Shown: in pieces, positions 1 to 11,903 of the stretch | Layout of the letters: each line of letters begins with the position of its first letter | Position numbering within the stretch: position 1 is the first letter of the stretch | NCBI GenBank assembly: GCA_013115135.1 | Contig: JABANP010000489.1 | Coordinates: forward strand, 1-39,390 | DNA from: Perkinsus olseni | Taxonomy: Eukaryota > Perkinsozoa > Perkinsida > Perkinsidae | Direction of reading: 5' to 3' | Length of the DNA: 39,390 bases | Made by a program: the position numbers and the translations under genes | The notes under the pieces: generated by a model | Told to the model about the DNA's origin: nothing | The model's input: only the letters and a program-made list of their open reading frames with translations | Database searches by the model: none

Positions 1-81
1 GACGACGACTGTTCTCACGCAAAGCTGAAAAGTGTTGCTCTCAACCCCCAAGGGTGTGGTTCGCAAGGGCTTGCTTTGCAG

Positions 82-456
82 AGGAAGCGTGGGGGCAGCG
101 ACGAAGACCTGCCGAGTCCGAAGCGGAGCGGAGCTCCCATTAGAGAGGAGGCGATGGAGGGGGTCAGTAACTCAACAGCCTCTTTCTGCCGACGGCATTT
201 TCTTTGCATCACTACGGCCTGTTGGTGACCTCTTAGGTGGCTCGCGATTACTCGGGGCCGCTCATCTCACAAAGTCGATGGTAGGTCCTCGAGGATTCCG
301 GATCCCGATGCTTCACGTCGAGCGAGGACGAGCACGTCATTATCGAGACCGACCGACAGGACATCCACTCAAAGGGCGTGACGTTCTCGATTGCTTGCGC
401 CGCAGCAGAAGAAGTCCGAGGCTTGGCGTAGGGTTAGCGGAACAGCCTCAGCCTAG
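82..456 (+). CDS. Possible 3' exons of an upstream gene (partial)
   Basis: Two stretches read like the small charged exons of the gene that follows. At 82-162, after a TTTGCAG acceptor, a 27-codon open stretch contains SDEDLPSPKR and ends before GTCAGT. At 406-456, after GCCGCAG, a short stretch contains KKSEAWRRVSG and ends at a TAG. Nothing convincing links them across 163-405. If real, they are the end of a neighbouring gene, perhaps a relative of the micro-exon gene starting at 750. No domain is recognised. The donor is non-standard and the composition could mislead, so confidence is low. Confidence 0.25.
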
Positions 457-749
457 CAGCAGTGCCCTCACTCAGGCGATGCAGCCCTGAGCTCATTGAT
501 CGGGCCGTCGCTATGGTGGGTAAATGCAACGGAATTGAGCCACCAGGTTCTTGGACCACAGAGACTAGGGAGAAGTTCCTGGTAAAGTATTTTTGTCGAT
601 ACTCGACAACTCCTGCACCATGACCAGATGTCTGCCTCGATATTACTATCGCAATACGACTACCGCAGTTCTGTGTTTGTGCGCTTGATAGCACCGCTGA
701 GAGATACACGTTCTCGAGTCTTCTCTCCTGCTTGAGCGCTCTACCACCT

Positions 750-3700
750 ATGTTCTACCGCCTCGTTATCGTCCCTTTGATAGCTCTGACCCTTCTCTTC
801 CGAGTGGATGGAGGAACGGTGAGTTCGATACTCAGTTAGCTTCGTGCTCGCCCCTCCTACGGAGCCAGCCGCCTCCTTCCTCAGGCCCCTCAGGATGTCG
901 CAACCGTCTCTGAACCTGGGCAAAATTTGCCGCCTTCGGAAGTCGACGAACCGATCAGTATACTGAGAAAGAAGGTAGGCTGAATGAGTGCCAGCAAGTG
1001 GCACGCTCGGCTGCGACTGCCGTCATTTCAGGGAGGTGACGTGAAGAAGAAGAAGGGCGGAATCTCGTTTAATGTAGCATCACTCGGAAGAAGAGCGTTC
1101 TCGCGATGCCTAGCGACTGCTCGTGCAGTGGCGTGGTAGGCGTGATTCTGCGGACTTGTGACTTTCAGGAAACGGTCAGAGTGCGGCCCATAGAGCGTCT
1201 AGTGGTAAGGCTGATGTGGGTCATCTTTCTTTTCGCGAGTGCTGCGATCGCTGCCGCTCCGCTGGCCCTAGTCCTCTTCTGTTCAGTCTAGTGATGATGA
1301 TGATGATGATGATGATAATTATTACGGAGAGGACGAATACGTCCCCCTCCAAGACGAGGAGTCCGATACGAGTGAAGGGGAGAGCTCGGATACCAACGAA
1401 GAGGAAGAGGTAAGACCCATGGCTTCAACCTTACGACGCCCGTCACCGACAAGAAGGCAGTTAACAGACTTGAGTTCATCCGTGCTTGGTGGTGTCCCCA
1501 AAGGTTATTCGACCTGCGCTATTGTCAACATCTCTCTCTTCATTCCTCAGAAGGATAAGGAGAAGGAGAGTGTTAAGCCGAAGGAGCCCGAGACGGTGAG
1601 TGGGCGAATTCCTGGGCCTCCGATAATGGCTCCCTACGTTCCCAGTCTGGACCGTGCCTTGGATACTTCCACCAACGGCGTTCATGTGCCTCACGCTCTT
1701 ATCGATTGAATACACTTATTCGCTTCGTCTGGGATGTGATGAATCATCTCTCCTGCGATGTCTCCTGAGAGATCTTCCGAGTCGACACAGTATTTCCCGA
1801 GGGTGACTCTACCGTTAATATCTGTCCCTCAGCCCCCTCCGCCCCCTCCGTCTCTGCCGCCCTCGAAGAAGCCGGAAGCTGTTAAGATAACGGAGTCCTC
1901 CTTCTCTCGCTCTAATAGCCTGCCGCGGAACCGAGCTAGGTTCGAAGCGAACAAGTCCAATAACAAGGGGAGCGAACCTAGGGTAAGGGGCAAGTGGGAC
2001 GGTATCCCATAGCAGCTCAGAGCGCCGATGGGCTCTCTTACATCCTGGCATCCTGCATGGCGTCATAAGAGAGTTGATAATGATACTTTTGGATGAGCCA
2101 TACGATGGATCACTCGTCATGGCCTCTTCAAGGATACTGGTTTCCTTCCTCAGCAAGTCGGAACTGCTCCGAGTAAGTCCGAGGCACCAACGCCGGAGTC
2201 TAAGAAGGTGAGATTGTCATATCCCGGTCCCCGGTTTACCGGTCCCTTGTCGCTCCCCCCCCCTGCTCTGTGCCTGGTTATTACCTCCTACGGCCGTCCA
2301 GTGAGCCTTATGGAGGTTCGGGTGCCCACCGGTAGATCGCTTCATCGCCGTTTATCTCTCTTGCTTCGAATGCTCCTCCCTGGGCTCTCTCTCATGGACT
2401 CCGTGGACATGACGCTGCTGCTTTGGGCCCATTATTTCCGTTGTTCAGAAAAGCGGCGCCCCCCCGGTGAAAACACTGCCACCGTGGAATGGAAGCACCA
2501 GAGTTGGATCAACGATCGCTCACTTCGATAGTCTACCACGATCTCGATCTAAGATTGCGGCAACCAAGGTTTCAAAGGGGAACAAACCTGGGGTAAGCTG
2601 ATTATTACTCAGTGATTCTGCGCTCCATGGGGGCCGATATGTAGTGCTCTCCGACGGTTAGTAGGTGGGCTTGTCTCTATTCTACCAGTTAGTTGCCTGT
2701 TATAACCCCTCCCTCGTTAGGGGACCGCGACTACGACGAGTGGCTCCGAGACGCCACAAAAGCCCAATACTGTAAGGCGGTGGTGGTGGAGCACCGCGGC
2801 GGTGCAGAGCGAATGTTCATTCCTCCGGGCTGGTGGTCTGTATCGGCTCTTCTTGCTCTGTATGATGGTCTTCGTGAGACCAAACTCATCAGTGCCTCGC
2901 CATTCCATGTGTCCTGGTTCTCTTGTTCCCCTCGTTCGCTCTTTCTCTGTGATTCGACCTAAAGATCCTTTTTGACGTTGCCATGATGTACTAAGTCTTG
3001 GGAATGACGAGAAGCTACCAATACAGAGCGCCGTCACCCCTAGCGGCTCAGTTGCCATTATACTGCATCTCGTCGGCGCACCGTCACCGGTCACTTTTGT
3101 TGTGTCAGCAACCTGTGTCCACGAAGACATCAGAAACTGCGGAGTCGCCGTTTTCTCGCGCCAATAGTCTGCCGCGAAATCGTATCAAGATGGCGTCGGC
3201 CAAGTCGCATACTTCTGGTGATGAATCTAAGAAGGTGAGGTGCGGGCGAGAAGGCGGGAGGCTCATTATCGCAGCACCACCATCGGCCCGATTCTATCAG
3301 GGTATTGCTACTAAGAAGGGAGTCGTCAAGCCGGAACTCCAGCAAGTTAAGCATAATCTGGGGGAGCTCAAGAAGACTTTGGAGGTGCTTGGAGCGGCTA
3401 CGCTGAAGACCGCTGGTCGTCGTCGTGCAGCGTCCTCGCTTTCATTATCCTCCACGTTCGTTCATGCAGCGGGAGTTCACGTGGTCGCGGAAAGGGAGTG
3501 GTCGGTCACCCAGGGCATTGTCGTTGCTGTGTTTAGGAAGAAGATCAGACGAAGCCGGGAGAGCAGACCAAGGCAACGTCTACCACTGGAGGAGCCCCGT
3601 CTAGGAGTCCCTTTACTCGAGGGGTGAACCCACAGGTAGGGGAGCACGGCTAGCGTGGGGTCTTATAGATTGCCTGCCAGCTCGGTACCGAATGGACGGA

Positions 3701-4884
3701 CGAGGATGGCCGCAAACAACGAAGCTTCCGTTCGTATCTCCACAAGCCGAGAGTGCCTCCTCAACAGCCGAAGGAGCCGAAGGAGATTCCCGTGGACGTA
3801 AGTCTACTCCGAAATCTTCTCAAGTCGCGTGAGGTACATTAGCATCGTCTGCGTCTGGTCATGTTGCTCTGCTTACGCCGCGTGTTTCAGACAACCCCTG
3901 GAGAGTCGCCACTGAGGAGGACGGGGAGTTTGGGCGTAAGGGAGGGGGCGCGCAGTTTCGGCATCTTAATCATTGAAGTTGCATCCGCAATATGACGATC
4001 GGGGATCATCTTTCACTTTTCATATCACAAATTTGTTGAACATGGTTGCCATCGTCACCTTCCTATGAAACTGTTTATTCACGATTTGTCTCTCACCACG
4101 TGGCGTTGTTTGGCGCGTGTTACTCGCGGAGTGGTACTTTCTTCCCTCTGCCTACCCGCATTGTTCTCTCAGAGAAGCAGTCTGCGCCTCAAGAGTTTGT
4201 CGAAGTTCCACGCGGAAGTTGATGTACGTATTTCCGGTGCCTTAACCAGTTGTAGGGGATCTAACACAACTCTCGTCTCAGAAGGAGAACCAGGCTTCTG
4301 GGCTGCAGGCAGGGAAGCTTCCATTGACTAAGCCGAGGAGCTTCAGCGTTTCTGCTCTCGATGTGAGTAACGTGGTGGATCGAGCATCATCTTGATCTTA
4401 ACGATCAATTGGGTGGTTCTGTCGGAGTTCATCTTTCCTAGCCTGTCACGGTTAAAGTCTATGATGCTCGCTTCCGTCCTTCCTCCGTATGGCCACGCAT
4501 GTGAATATGCCGATGGCTTTGAGGTCTCCCCTTCAGACGAAAACTCAGCAGAGCTCTACTGAGAAGAAGCCTCAGGAAACGAAGGTCACGCCAAGCTCCA
4601 CTGAGAAGAAGGTCCCGCAAACGAAGGCTGCACATGGTTCCCCTGAGAAAGAAGGTTCGAAGACCGACGTTTCAAAGAGCACTACTAAAAAGGAAACTCC
4701 GCAGCAGGCAGGGGAGGTGAGCTCAAGAGTTGTAGCTGATATAGCGGAGACGATATATCCCTTTCAGGAAGCCGACCCCAACGATCCTTTCAGCAGGTCT
4801 TCATTCAGCAGGTCTTCGCTGAGAGGCTCTTTCAGAGTAGACCATGGGATCGCATGTCACAGTCGAATGAGAAAATTCGACTGA
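750..4884 (+). CDS. Secreted micro-exon gene, about 20 phase-0 exons
   Basis: Function unknown. Exon 1 (750-818) encodes a 23-residue signal peptide with a hydrophobic core (LVIVPLIALTLLF) and ends at GTGAGT. Proposed further exons: 885-974, 1032-1073, 1169-1204, 1287-1409, 1551-1595, 1833-1982, 2154-2207, 2449-2592, 2721-2771, 3109-3234, 3301-3384, 3537-3635, 3681-3797, 3891-3935, 4173-4223, 4282-4362, 4442-4486, 4537-4716, 4768-4884 (TGA). Each is a multiple of three, read in phase 0 between AG and mostly GTRAG/GTRGG donors; donors after 1073, 3384 and 4486 are weak. The product is about 580 aa with no globular domain: an eight-Asp acidic exon, a KEKE exon, a Pro-rich start to exon 7, then Ser/Arg motifs recurring in separate exons (SFSRSNSLPRNR, PFSRANSLPRNR, FDSLPRSRS, LRRTGSLG, FSRSSFSRSS) and Lys/Thr STEKK repeats. 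Best read as a secreted or surface disordered protein. Confidence 0.72.
1293..1316 (+). repeat. (GAT)8 microsatellite inside a coding exon
   Basis: Eight tandem GAT triplets in exon 5 of the micro-exon gene encode eight consecutive aspartates, followed by an acidic Glu/Ser tail. A length change in this tract would keep the frame. Confidence 0.95.
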
Positions 4885-5600
4885 AAACGTCTTCGTTGAG
4901 GAGAATAACTCGCGTGTTGCGACATACCGGTCGATAACGAATTCGTTACTCTTTCGATTGAAGCCCAGGGCGATCATCAGTCGTGGTTACCGATGGATTC
5001 GCGATCCAAACTTCTGTCTACCGGGAGAATTTTATGAAGCTTCTTGTCGACAGGATACACGCTTGATTGATTTACGTTGTGCTTCTCTATCGGACTGTGT
5101 ATCTGGTCATGATGCCGCTCTGCTCTGCTCAGAGGAGGGGGAGAGCGGGCCTCCAGGATTTGGCCAAGGATCGTGACGAATGGACCGCTCTGTAAAGACA
5201 AGTGAGTACCGTTTGGCACCTATTCCGGGTCAGGCACCATCCCTAGGTTAACTTACGCCATTCTAATAGTAGATGGCGGCTCAGATGTTGTCGGAACACT
5301 CTGACTCTTCATGAGTGTTCATGATGTTGTTGATGTTATCACTTAGTACTCTAGTATTGTTGCGTTGCCTGACGCTAGTTATGCAGTGACTGAGCGAGGT
5401 ACCTCGCCGTTTCCAAGTCCAGACCTTCTGGGCTGCCACTCCGCGGCTCTCGCTGGGGCGATGAAAACATCTATTCCATGCTATTACAAGCGGACCCCAC
5501 ATCGTGATGCGTTTCCCTGAGTTCTAGGCCTGCACACAGCCATCCATCCAGTCGTACTTCATGCTCTGATAGTTCTCATCCCACCGTCTACTCACTACCA
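4885..5600 (+). other. Intergenic stretch, no gene seen
   Basis: About 715 bp between the micro-exon gene and the next signal-peptide gene. Short open frames exist but show no domain, signal peptide or splice context like the flanking genes. It presumably holds the 3' end of one gene and the promoter of the next; I see no defined element. Confidence 0.5.
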
Positions 5601-6010
5601 ATGTCTTGCCAAATTCTTATCGTCCTGTCGGTAGCTCTTGCACTTCTCTATGAAGTCGAGGCAAGAACGGTAGGCTCACTCAGGATAAGGTCCATTGATT
5701 GATGATTGACTCGCCCATTGGACATACAATGCGCCGTATCACTCGCTACTCGGTGATGGCCTTCTAACTGCTACTGCTTTTTCAGGTGGGAAGAGGACCG
5801 TCGCTGAAGAAGGTGAGAAATGCCTTCATTGGTTGCCCCTCAGTGTAGATATCGCGGGAGATTGAGTCACTCCTGTGTCGGTCTCAGAGAATCGCCGGCC
5901 TTACCGCGGGCTGGGAGGAGGAGGAAGAGCTGCTTGCTATGGGGCAAGAGGTATACTCCCACGCGGCAGCGGGCGAACAGTCTGTCAACCAGAATGCTGA
6001 TCCTTCATAA
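5601..6010 (+). CDS. Small secreted peptide gene, 3 exons, related to the 750-4884 gene
   Basis: Exons 5601-5669, 5786-5812 and 5888-6010 join in phase 0 to a 72-residue product. Exon 1 is a 23-codon signal peptide (core ILIVLSVALALL) ending in ART before GTAGGC, the same length and phase as exon 1 of the upstream gene, which ends GGT before GTGAGT. Exon 2 is a nine-codon micro-exon (VGRGPSLKK). Exon 3 is acidic (WEEEEELLAMG) and ends at TAA. Acceptors are TTTTTCAG and GTCTCAG; introns are 116 and 75 nt. The matching first exon, phase and order (signal, basic micro-exon, acidic exon) point to a shortened paralogue. No mature-peptide function can be assigned. Confidence 0.65.
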
Positions 6011-7195
6011 ACTTTGGAAGCCACGTCTCGGAGAGCGTCATTGTCTTGACTCAATATTACCGGAAAATGCCGTATCTTGGAACGGTTGGAATTGATCAGC
6101 TTCGGTGTTAGTCTCATTATCGTCGATTTACAAGTAGAAGTTGCTAGGTGTTTGAAAGATCACTCTCAGTAGCCCTTCAAGGTGGTTCTGCTGTAGGAAA
6201 GCAAGACGTGTTACATTAGAGATGAGCACTCGAATTACATTCGAGTTACCTATACACTTTCCGGAGCTATTCTTCCCTATGGCTACGATAGAATTACCGA
6301 GTCCGCCGCAGAGAGCATGAAGTAACGCATACTGTCACTCGACTCAAACGTATCATATTGAGTGACGTTCATATTATTAGGCACTGTAATGCCGAGGTCG
6401 TCGCTGCCATCCACCAAGGATTCAGTGAAAACTTCCGCGGACTTAATGCCGCTCCGAGAAGAGGGCGAGATCGTAGCCAAGCTGTGCCTTGCTAAGCACT
6501 TACGCTGCCAATAGCGGCGTTTTCGATCCCTCTGAAAGCGCCGTCCATGGAGTTGTGGTGTGCGATATTTATTCAGTGTCAAGTTGATAGGCCGAGTGTT
6601 GTATCAGTTTGGGAATGTCTCTGGCGGTAGGGGGATGGAGGCTTCGAATTGCCGAGGCGCTGATAGTTTATGTGTCGTCTATTTCTCTGTGCTTCTCGGG
6701 TTGATCCCTCGTGAAGGGACTTGGGGCAAAGCTCTCGGGACTGGAACTGAGCATAAGCACCGTGTGGGGTTGGTCCGCAGGCGGCTAGAGAGAGAGCGAG
6801 GATTCGGCAGTGATAGAGAATGATGTGATCGAAAAAGCAATTGTAACGAGGAGTATCGCTGCGGGCAGGCCAACTCGTATGTGGCGAGGTGTCTGTAAAG
6901 ACCGGGAGACTCAGCCACCAGCAGAGTACATGTGTACAACGTACATGCCATGAGGAAAGAGCCTCTTTCCTCAAGCCTTTCTCGAGATCTTTCAAAGGAG
7001 TCACAAAAAGCCCGTCAGAGTCTATCCATAACTGGGGCGGCTGTCTCAGAAAGATAGTACACACCTTGGTAGATGCCATACCCCTCATGATGTCTTCTTG
7101 TGTCGCCCGAGTGGTCGGTTACTCGAGTTGAGTTACGTTCTGGTGCCGTCGTACGGGGGTAACCTTATCGTTGTTCTGACCGGCTGCATTCCTCT
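6011..7195. other. Gene-poor stretch, weak minus-strand frame only
   Basis: About 1.2 kb without a convincing gene. A 99-codon minus-strand frame at 6283-6582 has a basic N-terminus and an acidic, Ser-rich C-terminus. Its composition is protein-like, but there is no domain, signal peptide or splice support. Other frames here look like chance. The stretch must contain the promoter of the PX gene starting at 7196. Confidence 0.4.
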
Positions 7196-10100
7196 ATGGC
7201 ACTATCACTCACACCTCGTTCCCAAACTAATGACGCTAGGAGCTCCACCAACACCGTCCTCAACATCTCCATTGACCGGGCCACCCTCGAGACAACGCCG
7301 GTTTGGTACACAGTGGTCGTCTCGGGGCCTGGCCGAGTTGTACGCTGGACGGTCCGCCGTCGCTATGCAGACTTCCATGCGCTCCACAACAGCATCGCCT
7401 CTCTGCTAGAGGGCCCAGTGAGGCTACCTCCCAAACGCTACTTGCCATGGCGTGCTCACGACCCCCGCTGATGGTGGAGGAGAGGCGTAGAGGACTTGAA
7501 CGATATCTACGTCAGATCATGGCCATGCGACGGGTGTACGAAGATAACCGTGTGTGGCACTTCCTTGAGGCCTCTGCTGAGATTTCTATAATAGTGCGGT
7601 ATGCATGGTCAAAGGACGTTGGCTATTTGAAGCTCCTCTGTCCCCTGTCCCTCGAGCCCGCACTGGCCACCTCTATCGCCTCCTGCAGACCGCTCCTACG
7701 AGCGCTCCTTGGCCATGTCGGTGACGATCATCACTCCATCACTGGAGCCGCCCTAGCTGTTCTCGAGCAAGTTGTGAGTGTCGGGGAAGGCAGTGGTCTG
7801 ATTTGTGAAGAGGGCGGTATCCGCGTACTGATGGCTGCATTGGGACGAAGCATGCCGGCGAACGCAGTGAAAGATGTGAGGAGCTCGGCTGGAATCCACC
7901 AGCCACTTCGCAACCCAGTGCTGCTGCTGCTGCTTTGTCAGGTGCTCCTACACCTCCTGCGCTCGCACCCAGAATCGATGTTTCTCTACTTTCAAGTGGA
8001 CGGCGGCCTCAGTGAGATGCTGGACAGGCTTGCAGGTATGGCGCTGCAGAGTCGATCACGGCTGCCTCTAACCTGTCAGGCAGTCAGAACTCCGACGTCC
8101 CACTCTGTATAGCCTGTGCGTTGGTCGTTGCGGTCGCTGGTGATCCGGACCTGGAAATCGCCTTGACGGACCGTCAGAGCTCAGGACTGCAGCTCCTCGA
8201 GTGCCTCATGGCTGTGGAGGATCTGGCCACTCGGTGCATTACCGGCCTGATAATCTCAGCGCTCCTACGCCGTGGGAATGCTACCCTCCTTCCCCACCGA
8301 GATCGATTGTGGCATAGCCTCGGGGAACAAGCGAAGCGAGTGAGAGAAGTTGTGGGGACGCCTGAGGAGATGCGGCTCTTCGAGGCCTTGGACGCAGTGC
8401 TGGACGAGGGTATGGAGGGGTTCGTACGAGTCCTGCTCTCCGATAATGACGTTGTTGTCGATCTCACCTGCAACCTTCTGACGGTGTACTTCCGAGGACC
8501 CCTGCCGCAGTTCCAGACGGAAGAGGAAATATCCCCATACGACTGAGTCACGTGACCTCCGGAATGAACGATGCTGGGGTCGTCTCTACGACATGGCTGT
8601 TGAGAGGCTGCGCTGACTCGTTGACGACCACGGTGATGTGGCGGCCAGCGAGGCGCTACTGGCCTGTCATGGTTGGTGTGAGGGGAAGAGCGTCACCGAG
8701 CAGATCGCGGAGACCCGCGTCAGATGTGTAGAGCTGGCAGCGGGTGGTGGTCTGGCTGAGAAACATGAGCATTTAGCAGGTAGGCCAGGATGCTGCTGTC
8801 GGCGGCCGTGAGTGCCCGCTTTTAGACTCGTCAAAACGATGTGAACTGGCGGTAGAAACGCAGGGAGGTGATGTTAGGCGGAGAGGGGCAGCGAGAGAGG
8901 GCCTGGAGGAGGGCCTAATCGCTCGACTGCTGGATGCCTTCCAAGCATTGAATCGGGTGCAGATGAGGCTCACCGCTTCATGGGACTTGGTACATCTTTT
9001 TTTGTGAGTGTCACCGCCAAGGGGTCCTCCTTGTCAGGCTGGTGCGGCGGCGCGGGACAGCCGCAAGGCAACGGACCGTCTGCTCCTAACCAGAGGCAAG
9101 CTCTTGACGATGGGAGAACACCTTAGAGAGAAGTGCGACCATCTGTCTTCAGCCAGTCGTGAACTCAAGTACGGCTTTGTCAGGGATATTAACTCTTTAG
9201 CGCGTGAAAGGGCAGAGGTAACGAGCGCTCAGCAAGTGGTCGTGAGTGTCGAGGATCAGCTTGGCAAATGCACTTCCGCGATGGCAGATGCGAAGAGGTC
9301 GGCCACCCGCGGTAGCCTTCATCATATCCTCTGTGCCTTCAGAGTTCAAGCGATGACACAACAGGCGCTCTCCACCTCTGCAGAGCTACTGTCGCGGGCC
9401 AACGCTCGACTGGCTGACATTCAGAGGTACCTCACAGCTGGTTCGAGGCGCTACGGCCATTGTGACCTTCAGTAAACTAGCCATCGTGAAGGAGCGGCTT
9501 GACGGGGTACCAGTGCGGAGGAACCAGTGCTTGAAAGCTCTGGAGCTAGCACGAGAAGAGCTCCATACGGCGGAAGATGAGGCTCGGTGAGCAACCCCTA
9601 TGGCAGTCAATCCAGTACGATGCTGCTGTTCCAGACACAGAGGCGTGGAGGCCGAGAATGCCTCTAATGCGTCCGAGAGAGTTGCCGGCGAGCTCCGCGA
9701 GATAGAGTCCACGCGAGACAAGGTTGTCAGCCTCCTCTACCGTGTGGACGCCACACAAGCTGACGAGGACGTGAACTCTATTTGGGCTGATATACCGAGC
9801 TGGTTAACAACTGAGGCTTTGTCTAGTGAGAGGGGGTTCGCACGACCGGAACGATCAGCCGGGGGTGATGCGAATCTTGGGTTGATGATGATCCGTCTCA
9901 CAGGCCCTCCAGCCAAGTTGGAAGACTTGCGTGGGCGAGTGGAGGAGTTTAGGCTGATAGTTGAGAATAGGGTGCTCACAGCACGGAGAGAAGTTGAAGT
10001 CGCCCGAGACCAGGCCGCAGCAGCCAAGGTCAGTGATGCCGTGTGGGGTATATGTCGATACTCATTTGCGGTGTTCCATTGCTACGGCCCGGCGGGATGT

Positions 10101-10996
10101 TCTTACTAACGCGTCTGGATTTTTCGGTCGGAATCAGCGAAACTTCTCCCCATCAGGAGTTGGCCTTTCGGGCTAAGGAGCGAGAGACAGCGCTGCAAGA
10201 GCGATGCCGTAACCTCGAGACTGAGCTGGCTGATATCGAAGACACCGCAGCCCTGGAGAAAAAGAGTTGAGGAATTGCAAGAGGCTGAGAGAAGAGAAGC
10301 CTCCGATGTGGAGCGATGCAAATGTGAGTGATTGGCTCCGCGCTTCTCGAGAGGGAGTCGAGTTGGTCCCTTTCTGTGCAGCGGATCGCGCAGCAAGAGC
10401 ATTCGAGCTGTCGGAGCAGAGAACACGGGTTGAAGCTGCTGAGAAGAGAGTCGAAGAGGCTGTGGAGAACCTCAGAGCGGCCGAGCGTGATCGCGACTCC
10501 AAGGTGAGCTGGCTGACCTCATAGCTTGGAATCGCTCGTTAACCTCAGAGTATCTATTAATACTACCCTTTACTCTCTTCTCGGTTCGCGTCTCATGCGC
10601 TACCCCAGACCCTGTCGTGTCCCTTTACTCAGTCGCAAACATTGAGGACAATAGCCTTGGAGACAGATGCCAGGCTGAGGGAGATCGAGTCGCGTGCAAG
10701 TCGTCTCATAGCTCAGACAGTGCGGACTGAACTCGAAGTGATCATGGCTGCCCAACACGGATGCATGGAAGTAAGGCGTCTCTCTACTATCATTCCTGCC
10801 GCCGTAGTGCTTCAGTTGGATAGTGCCGCTGTAGGTGAATGAGTGTTTGCGCTTGGAGGAAGAGATGAGGAATGAGGCCCTCAACCGCATCGCGGAAGTA
10901 CAGACGCACCTCGCGCAGGTCAGCAGGGTGATTCGAGAGAGCACTTCGAAACCCGACTCGGGGGCAGGAGACCACCCACCCTGGCCGATGCAATGA
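7196..10996 (+). CDS. PX-domain, helical-repeat, coiled-coil protein (frame-broken)
   Basis: Residues about 20-120 form a PX domain, a phosphoinositide-binding fold used for membrane targeting: WTVRRRYADFHALHNSI contains the RR-Y-x-F lipid-site motif, followed by LPPKRYLP and a C-terminal EERRRGLERYL helix. Next come roughly 300 residues of Leu/Ala-rich helices resembling ARM/HEAT repeats, then a long coiled coil. Proposed exons: 7196-7875, 7942-8035, 8080-8727, 8780-8989, 9038-9426, 9473-9586, 9635-10028, 10157-10323, 10382-10503, 10633-10770, 10835-10996; about 1,040 aa, endosomal or sorting-nexin-like role inferred. The frame is broken at the C run near 7466 (one base short), at TGA 8544, at an in-frame TGA near 8614, and at the A run 10259-10263 (one base long). 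Everything between and after these points is cleanly coding, so this is either a recent pseudogene or a gene with sequence errors. No exact family name can be given. Confidence 0.65.
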
Positions 10997-11903
10997 GATC
11001 ACTATTGCCACACTTGCTGCATTTTTGTTTCATGATTTTGTGAAATTTTTGAGCCACTTGATCGCATCCCCGCCCCATGTGCCGAGTTGTCGAGGCGCCG
11101 ATGTAATGTAAGCGTCAGGCAATTCCCCTTCGAATGGCCAGTCTGGTTCGGGTCTCTTCCCATCCTGTTACCCGAAACCCTCGCCGCCTCCTCCGGGCGC
11201 ATGCTGAGTCAGCATTGCTGACCATGGCACCCTACACACCTCGATTGTTCGGTTCCGGAAGGTGTGCCGGTATTGCTCATTAGTTGTCCCTTGTCCTCTT
11301 CTATTGGAGGACAGGCTGGCCTCCGTTAGGTCCCATGTGAGACTGAGGATATGAAGATACTGTCATAGAGGTCGCTGCAGATCCTTTATCGGGGCGACTC
11401 GACTTGATGATGATGATGATGTGAGGATCGATGAGTCAGGTTTGACAGAAGAGAGGGGTCCGCCGGAGTTCGATCTAGCAGTTGCCGGGGATTCTATTGC
11501 TCATTCATTTGGGATCACTTCACTCCCGACAACACTTCCGCTACCGTCTCGAGCGCCATCGTTGAACCCCCGCTTTTAGAATCGTGAACGCTCAGTACTG
11601 TAGCGTTCGAATCTTGATGTGGTCGCCGTTCGCAATTTTGGATGGTTCCCAAACTTCGCGGCCCAACACAAACTTGCTGTCTCGAAAGTTGTCTACTAGT
11701 TGAAGAGGTTGAGATAGGACTGAGACTGTTTCTATGTCCTGAGCATATTGATCGCCGTGGCCGAGTGGCCCGAAAAGTTGGTATCAACCAACTTCGGAAA
11801 AGAGTGGTAATGAGTGATACTCTGACTGGCTTGCATACTCACCAGCAGTGGAATATCAGGCGTATTAGGGAATGGTATAACCCTATGGAGTCATCACATA
11901 TCT
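10997..11903. other. Intergenic stretch between convergent genes
   Basis: About 900 bp between the end of the PX gene (plus strand) and the end of the four-module secreted gene (minus strand). It contains a short GAT/ATG microsatellite near 11407-11421 and small frames without recognisable features. It probably holds the 3' UTRs of both genes. No RNA gene or repeat is recognised. Confidence 0.5.

Noticed and set aside
1216..1413. Alternative reading of the GAT repeat as a poly-Met frame (and poly-His on the minus strand)
   Set aside because: Phase 0 from the flanking splice sites gives poly-Asp followed by a coherent acidic exon; the other frames give incoherent flanks.
6579..7088. 169-codon minus-strand frame
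   Set aside because: No domain, no signal peptide, no splice support, and composition like the chance frames around it.
7460..7470. Programmed frameshifting at the CCCCC run in the PX gene
   Set aside because: Frameshifting at CCC is known for Perkinsus mitochondrial cox1, but this is an intron-containing nuclear gene and a one-base sequencing error is simpler.
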